A DNA stretch of 64,000 nt, taken from positions 5,300,012-5,364,011 of the forward strand of contig NZ_MTFE01000010.1 in assembly GCF_001953305.1 (NCBI RefSeq), in the 5' to 3' direction. Origin of the DNA: Cnuella takakiae (GTDB lineage Bacteria > Bacteroidota > Bacteroidia > Chitinophagales > Chitinophagaceae). How positions within the stretch are numbered: position 1 is the stretch's first letter; each line of letters starts with the position of its first letter. The translations under genes were made by a program, and so were the position numbers. The notes under the pieces are model-generated. The model ran no database searches and had not been told where the DNA came from. It saw only the letters and a list, made by a program, of their open reading frames with translations. Positions 57,323 to 64,000 of the stretch are shown here, piece by piece.

Positions 57323-58486
57323 ATGCGCCATTTCCCTGTTTTAAAAATGCTTTTCACCTGGGCTGTCTTTTGCCTCTCGGCCATCGCCCTGGCGCAGCCG
57401 CCCCGCGGGCCCTTTGTGGTATCGCCACAGGTGCTGCCCGATAAGAAAGTAAGCTTCCGCTACCTGGCACCAGCGGCAAAAGAAGTACGGCTTTCAGGCG
57501 GGCAGTTTGGCGCCGCCAATGTGCCCATGACCAAGGACAGCATCGGCATCTGGAGCATCACCGTCGGTCCCGTGCGCCCCGATATTTACCCGTACAATTT
57601 TGTGGTAGACGGCGTAAGTGTAATGGACCCGGCCAACGAGGATTTCTTTCCCAACGAACGCTTCAAGGCAAGCCTGGTGGATGTGCCCGGATTTACGCCG
57701 TTGGTGCATGCTATGCAGGATGTGCCGCACGGCGCCGTTAGCTACGAGTACTATCCTTCTGCCCAGGGCAGCACGGGTTCGGTGGTGGTATACACCCCGC
57801 CGGGCTACGACAAGAACAACGCCGCCCGCTACCCTGTGTTTTACTTGATCAGCGGCACCACCGATACGGAGGAAACCTTTTTTAAAGTGGGCCGTACCAA
57901 CCTGATACTCGACAACCTGATTGCTGCAGGCAAGGCCAAGCCCATGATTGTGGTGATGCCCTATGGCAATGTAGACGCAAGGGTTGCCGAACAAAAAGGC
58001 GGCGTCAAACCTGCCGACCCCGTGGGCCGCGAAAGTGAAGACGCCATGCGCCGGATGCGCGGTTTTTCGGACGATATGACCCAAAACATCATCCCCTACA
58101 TTGACAAGGCTTACCGCACCATTCCCAACCGCGACAACCGCGCCATCGGCGGCTTCTCGCGTGGGGGTGGGCAAACCCTCCGCACTGCCTTCTGGAACAT
58201 GAACCAGTTTGCCTGGGTTTGCTGCTACAGCGCCTACCTGCCACCCAGCGAAATGGACGGCAGCTATGCATCGCTCGTGTCCAATCCCGATGCTACCAAC
58301 AAGCAACTCAAACTGCTGTGGGTAGGCGTGGGCACCGAAGATTTCCTGTACAATGATGTAGCTACCTTCCTCAACTATCTCAATGCAAAAAAAATCGGGT
58401 ACAAAAGCCTGATCACCGGCGGCGGGCATACCTGGATGAACGTAAAAACCTACCTGACGGAAACCGCCCAATTGTTGTTTAAATAA
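57323..58486 (+). CDS. Secreted CE1-like esterase (third of the series)
   Basis: A 387-residue protein with signal peptide (LFTWAVFCLSAIALAQ). The E-set domain ([34 protein letters not shown]) is followed by the esterase domain ([38 protein letters not shown]) with nucleophile Ser279 in GGFSRGGGQ and His in GGGHTWMNV. An insertion of about 30 charged residues (ARVAEQKGGVKPADPVGRESE) follows MPYGNVD at the same fold position as the Ala/Pro stretch of the first esterase, so this loop is variable and near the active site. The LISGTTD sequence replaces the usual LxHG oxyanion-loop His with Ser. The next esterase gene starts 14 bases after its stop codon. Confidence 0.88.
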   Translation: MRHFPVLKMLFTWAVFCLSAIALAQPPRGPFVVSPQVLPDKKVSFRYLAPAAKEVRLSGGQFGAANVPMTKDSIGIWSITVGPVRPDIYPYNFVVDGVSVMDPANEDFFPNERFKASLVDVPGFTPLVHAMQDVPHGAVSYEYYPSAQGSTGSVVVYTPPGYDKNNAARYPVFYLISGTTDTEETFFKVGRTNLILDNLIAAGKAKPMIVVMPYGNVDARVAEQKGGVKPADPVGRESEDAMRRMRGFSDDMTQNIIPYIDKAYRTIPNRDNRAIGGFSRGGGQTLRTAFWNMNQFAWVCCYSAYLPPSEMDGSYASLVSNPDATNKQLKLLWVGVGTEDFLYNDVATFLNYLNAKKIGYKSLITGGGHTWMNVKTYLTETAQLLFK

Positions 58487-58500
58487 ACAGACGCTCCCAC

Positions 58501-59580
58501 ATGAAACCCTCCCTTTATATAGCAACGGCCTTGATGCTGGCCAGTACTTCGGGCTTTGCACAAAGGCCGCCTGCCATCAGCTCGCCGGATGTACACGCCG
58601 ACAATACCGTTACGTTCAAATACTATTCACGCACTGCACAGAAGGTTTCGCTGAGCGGCGAATTTCTTTCCGGCAACCACGCCATGACCAAGGATACTTC
58701 CGGTATCTGGAGCATCACTGTGGGCCCAGTAAAACCGGACATCTATCCTTACGCTTTTGTGGTGGACAGCGTACCGGTAGCCGACCCCAACAACACTTAC
58801 ATCTTTGCCAACGAACGCTTCAAACGCAGCATTGTAGACATACCCGGCAACACGCCGCTGGTACATGCGCTGCAAAAAGTTCCGCATGGCAAGGTGAGCT
58901 ACCGGCTGTACCCTTCAAAAACGCTGGGCACCACGCGGCAGTTGCTGGTGTACACGCCACCCGGCTTCAACCCGGCAGGCAAAACAAAGTACCCGGTGCT
59001 TTACCTTATTCACGGCGGTTCGGATACGGAAGAAACATGGACCAAGGTGGGCCGGGCAAATTTTATTGCCGATAACCTTATTGCGCAAAAGAAGGCCGTG
59101 CCCATGATTATCGTAATGCCTTATGGCAACGTGCGGCCGGCACCCATGCCCGATTTTACCAAAGAGGTGATGCAGGACATCATTCCCTTCATAGAAGCCA
59201 ATTACCCCGTACTGGCCGATCCGCAGCACCGTGCCGTTGCCGGCTTCTCGGTGGGTGGCGGGCAAACCCTGAATATTGGGCTTACCAACACCAGCAAGTT
59301 TGCCTATGTAAGCTCCTATGCGCCGTATACGCAAACGGAAGAATTCCAGAAAAACTTTGGGGCTACTTATGCACCCAATGCGGAGCAGGTAAACAAGCAA
59401 CTAAAGTTGTTCACCATCAGCGTGGGCACCGACGACTTTTTGTACGAAAGCGTCAAGCAGAACATCGCCATGTTTACGGCAAAAGGCATCAGGCTGCGCA
59501 GCGATATCGTTCCCGGCGGGCATACCTGGATGAACTGCAAACAATACCTAGCTACGACCTTGCAGGGGATTTTTAAATGA
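58501..59580 (+). CDS. Secreted CE1-like esterase (fourth of the series)
   Basis: A 359-residue protein, the shortest of the type, with signal peptide (IATALMLASTSGFAQ). The E-set domain (VTFKYYSRTAQKVSLSGEF, IYPYAFVVDSVPV) precedes the esterase fold with [33 protein letters not shown], nucleophile Ser250 in AGFSVGGGQ and His in PGGHTWMNC. The loop after MPYGNV is short here, so it represents the basic form without the insertions seen in two relatives. It is cotranscribed with the gene before it (14-base gap). Confidence 0.89.
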   Translation: MKPSLYIATALMLASTSGFAQRPPAISSPDVHADNTVTFKYYSRTAQKVSLSGEFLSGNHAMTKDTSGIWSITVGPVKPDIYPYAFVVDSVPVADPNNTYIFANERFKRSIVDIPGNTPLVHALQKVPHGKVSYRLYPSKTLGTTRQLLVYTPPGFNPAGKTKYPVLYLIHGGSDTEETWTKVGRANFIADNLIAQKKAVPMIIVMPYGNVRPAPMPDFTKEVMQDIIPFIEANYPVLADPQHRAVAGFSVGGGQTLNIGLTNTSKFAYVSSYAPYTQTEEFQKNFGATYAPNAEQVNKQLKLFTISVGTDDFLYESVKQNIAMFTAKGIRLRSDIVPGGHTWMNCKQYLATTLQGIFK

Positions 59581-59629
59581 TAAAAAATCAGCAGTATTAG
59601 TAAGGCCAAAAGGCAAAAGTGAAAAGTAA

Positions 59630-61654
<2,025 letters not shown>

Positions 61655-61703
61655 GAGGAGCCTAGAAATTATTTTGGATTGATATGGCTTTGTGCAGGTA
61701 AGG

Positions 61704-61770
61704 AACTGGAGCAGGATTGTTGCAGTGTCCCGAATACAGCAACTGCACTTCCTGCTCCAGTTGTTTTTTA
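61704..61770 (+). terminator. Terminator after the esterase series
   Basis: AACTGGAGCAGGA (61704-61716) and its exact complement (61750-61762) form a 13-bp stem with a long structured loop, followed by GTTTTTTA. It starts about 50 bases after the bimodular esterase stop codon. Confidence 0.7.
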
Positions 61771-61840
61771 GTAAGTGCCATAGGGATCAAAATTGCCCAT
61801 GCGCACCAATTTGCGGTACAGGAATTGAACAGGTACCTTT

Positions 61841-62626
61841 ATGCAACTTTCAAGCATGTTGGCTTTTGCATTCCCCTTGTGGCTTAAAGCCAGTTTCTGG
61901 GGTTTGGTGTCCGGATCTGCCCTGCTGGTTGGTGCGTTCATTGGCTATTTCAAACAGGTGCCTGCCCGCATCATCGGGATGATCATGGCCTTTGGCAGTG
62001 GCGTGCTGATATCGGCACTGGCCTTTGAGTTGATGGACGAAGCCTACCAGAGCGGCGGCTTTGGCGCAGCAGCAATCGGCTTTCTCACAGGTGCCCTGAT
62101 GTATACCCTTGCCAACTACCTGCTGAACAGGCAGGGTGCCCGCCACCGCAAACGGTCGGGGGCACAGCAGGCCGCCGAAAAAGATCACCCAAGCAGCGGA
62201 ACAGCCATTGCCGTAGGCGCACTGATTGATGGCATCCCCGAGTCGGTAGCCATAGGCATTTCGCTGATCCATGGCGGGGTGGTGAGTTTGGCAGCAGTAG
62301 TAGCCATCTTTTTGTCCAATGTACCGGAATCCCTTTCGAGCACGGCAGGCATGAAGAAAGCGGGCCGCTCCAAAAAATACATCTTCGGCATCTGGGCCGC
62401 TATCATGCTGTTATCGGGTGTGGCCTCTTTTGCGGGCTATGCCATTTTCAGCCAGTTTCCCCAACAGGTCAATGCCGGGGTAATAGCCGTGGCGGCAGGT
62501 GGCATACTTGCTATGCTCAGTAGCACCATGATCCCTGAAGCCTATGAAGAAGCGCACGACTTTATCGGCATCATCACCGTGCTAGGCTTCCTGGCTGCTT
62601 TCGTGTTAAGTAAAATGGAAGGTTAA
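61841..62626 (+). CDS. ZIP-like metal transporter with altered metal-site motifs
   Basis: A 261-residue membrane protein with about eight spans and a variable hydrophilic loop (NRQGARHRKRSGAQQAAEKDHPSSG, residues 96-120) between spans 3 and 4, the ZIP layout. The span-4 and span-5 motifs that bind Zn2+ or Fe2+ in ZupT-type proteins (HNxPEG and HExPHE) appear here as DGIPES (residues 130-135) and NVPES (160-164): the Pro-Glu dipeptides remain, but the first His of each motif is Asp or Asn/Ser and the Gly is Ser. It may carry another cation, or have a changed site. It has its own position between the esterase terminator and a convergent regulator gene. Confidence 0.83.
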   Translation: MQLSSMLAFAFPLWLKASFWGLVSGSALLVGAFIGYFKQVPARIIGMIMAFGSGVLISALAFELMDEAYQSGGFGAAAIGFLTGALMYTLANYLLNRQGARHRKRSGAQQAAEKDHPSSGTAIAVGALIDGIPESVAIGISLIHGGVVSLAAVVAIFLSNVPESLSSTAGMKKAGRSKKYIFGIWAAIMLLSGVASFAGYAIFSQFPQQVNAGVIAVAAGGILAMLSSTMIPEAYEEAHDFIGIITVLGFLAAFVLSKMEG

Positions 62627-62701
62627 CTGGCTGCTGATGCGCCTTGCCGTTTGCAGGCGTTTATGATACAACACTTACCGCTTTTCCAGTACAATAGGGC
62701 C

Positions 62702-63580
62702 TCAGCCCGCCTTGCACAAAAAATCGGCGGCATAAGCCCGCGGGCTCTTACCCGTTGCGGTTTTAAACACCCGATTGAAATTGGTGATGCTGTTGAACCC
62801 GCAATCGTAGGCCACCGCCGATACGCTGTCGTAGCCTCCTTCCAGCAGCTTTTTGCAGGCCTCGTTGATGCGCACCTCGTTGAGAAAGGTAACAAAGGTG
62901 ACGCGGGTATGTTTCTTGAAATACCGGCAAAAGGCAGGCGGCGTCATACAGGCGGCGGCGGCCACTTCTTCCAGGGTGAGGTCGCGGTGGCAGTGCTGCA
63001 TGATGTAGTTGTAAATATTGCTGATGCGCATGCCTTCGTGGTCGCTGAAATTGCGGGGCTGTACCTGTGCCGACAAGGGCGCAACATCGCCGGTGGCGGT
63101 AAGGGATTTCAGCAACTGAAAAAACAGGATGAACTGGTCCATGCCGTTTGCTTCCCTGATGCGGAATATAAGGTCGCGTACCTCGCCGAAACAGCGTTGC
63201 GGCACCCTGAAGCCGCTGTAGTTGGCTGCAAAGAAATGGGTGATATGCTTAAACTCGGGCAGGTGGAAAAGCGAAGCCAGCTTCCCGTCGGTATTAAAGA
63301 AAATGGTGAGCGAGTGCGCCTGGGCTGCCTCTTCCGTTTCAAAGTAGTGGGCATCGCTCTTGAACACATGCGGCATATTGGCGCCGATGAGGTAGATTTC
63401 GTTTGCGGCAAATGCATGCATATTGTTGCCCACCAGCAGGGTGCCCTCGCCCTTCAGGATCAGCGTCAGCTGGATCTCTTCATGCCGGTGGAGGTGCGGG
63501 TAAAAATGGGGCAGGATATCTTCCTGGACCATGATGGTCTTGTCGTGGGCGGCCGGAATGGTAAAGGGCAAAACTTTCAT
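62702..63580 (-). CDS. AraC family transcriptional regulator with cupin sensing domain
   Basis: A 292-residue regulator. The N-terminal cupin (residues 20-100) has HFYPHLHRHEEIQLTLILKGEGTLLVGN with a His-rich metal-binding-like core and MPHVFKSDAH. The C-terminal double helix-turn-helix (about residues 190-285) has LTLEEVAAAACMTPPAFCRYFKKHT, then VSAVAYDCGFNSITNFNRVFKTATGKSPRAY. Proteins of this shape regulate carbohydrate genes in Bacteroidota. It converges with the ZIP-like gene (75 bases) and has no adjacent target on its own strand within the window. The signal is unknown. Confidence 0.92.
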   Translation of the reverse strand: MKVLPFTIPAAHDKTIMVQEDILPHFYPHLHRHEEIQLTLILKGEGTLLVGNNMHAFAANEIYLIGANMPHVFKSDAHYFETEEAAQAHSLTIFFNTDGKLASLFHLPEFKHITHFFAANYSGFRVPQRCFGEVRDLIFRIREANGMDQFILFFQLLKSLTATGDVAPLSAQVQPRNFSDHEGMRISNIYNYIMQHCHRDLTLEEVAAAACMTPPAFCRYFKKHTRVTFVTFLNEVRINEACKKLLEGGYDSVSAVAYDCGFNSITNFNRVFKTATGKSPRAYAADFLCKAG

Positions 63581-64000
63581 AACACTTGGCTTTCGGTACT
63601 AAAGGGGCTTTTCAATGTACATATATTAACCCAAACAAAAGCAGCACCATCGAAAGCAGGTTAAAATAAGACAGATGCCCTATACTGTTGTAAGAAGGAG
63701 TTGGTGCGAAGCATATAGTGGCCATCTCATCTATCCACCAGCAGTATTTCTGGTAGTTGCCAAGGGGCGTCATGCACAACTCTTTTCGGCATCTACTACT
63801 GTATACAAGTACTCCGATATGTGCTGGGGATCCCGACATGCGTCGGCATGACAGTGTCCTCAGGTTCTGTCATGCCGAACTTGTTTCAGCATCCCCTTGT
63901 ATACACGGGTACTCCGGAGGTGCATGGAGATGCCGCGGCCTCGGCATGATTGTCATGACTTACCCAAATATTTTTAAGCTGCAACAGGTAGTTTTTCTTC
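63581..64000. repeat. Gene-free end with a duplicated repeat unit and a hairpin
   Basis: Two imperfect copies of a unit beginning GTATACA(A/C)GG-like and continuing ACTCCG..TGC.TGG.GAT.CC near 63801 and 63899 each end in a CGGCATGA segment. Between them CGGCATGACAG (63844-63854) pairs exactly with CTGTCATGCCG (63867-63877). Dispersed TGTCATGCCGAAC elements of this kind are common between genes in Bacteroidota. I see no credible coding frame here; the longest one overlaps the repeats. Confidence 0.5.

Noticed and set aside
63612..63839. A 75-codon open frame on the minus strand near the window end
   Set aside because: It runs into the repeat units and has no family resemblance.

Overview
The window comes from a member of the Bacteroidota, most likely of the Chitinophagaceae type. 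This rests on three SusC/SusD outer-membrane pairs, a periplasmic-propeller sensor kinase with an AraC-type response regulator, many secreted glycan-active enzymes, loose lipoproteins with Asp/Lys after the cysteine, and Bacteroidota-style repeats and promoters (TTG-N20-TAnnTTTG). I see no rRNA, tRNA, CRISPR array, prophage or insertion sequence.

Layout. 1-3 kb: ion and solute transport (AI-2E-type permease end, ChaA-type cation/proton antiporter, HPP protein) and a receiver protein with Glu at the phosphorylation site. 3.4-14.8 kb: a polysaccharide-utilisation locus with a GH127 beta-L-arabinofuranosidase and a SusC/SusD pair, divergent from a propeller histidine kinase and a separate receiver-AraC protein (an HTCS split into two genes). 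15-19.8 kb: a polysaccharide pyruvyl transferase and a PAS kinase with two single-domain receivers. 20.4-23.3 kb: an alpha-ketoglutarate-semialdehyde dehydrogenase and a secreted bicupin-monooxygenase fusion. 23.7-34.3 kb: a second SusC/SusD pair, a PQQ dehydrogenase with built-in cytochrome c, a small secreted protein and a bicupin-SMP-30 lactonase lipoprotein. 34.5-45.7 kb: eight minus-strand genes that look like one sugar-acid operon (AraC regulator, FGGY kinase, BASS transporter, two secreted RraA-like proteins, a Tat-exported enolase-superfamily dehydratase, a beta-helix protein, a glycosidase). 45.9-61.7 kb: a third SusC/SusD pair, an IlvD/Edd sugar-acid dehydratase, an FAH-fold 2-keto-3-deoxy-acid dehydratase, and six secreted esterases carrying seven catalytic domains. 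61.8-64 kb: a ZIP-like transporter, an AraC regulator and a repeat-bearing end.

How it fits together. The genes read as a programme for esterified, arabinose- and uronate-decorated plant polysaccharide: esterases and glycosidases strip the polymer, SusCD pairs import pieces, and monosaccharides are oxidised rather than phosphorylated. Two oxidative branches can be reconstructed. One is cytoplasmic and Weimberg-like (aldonate, 2-keto-3-deoxy-pentonate, alpha-ketoglutarate semialdehyde, alpha-ketoglutarate). The other appears to lie in the periplasm: PQQ dehydrogenase, lactonase lipoprotein, Tat-exported dehydratase and signal-peptide-bearing RraA-like lyases, with a BASS transporter as a possible importer of the product. 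The periplasmic branch is the most novel reading of the window and is an inference from export signals, family membership and gene order.
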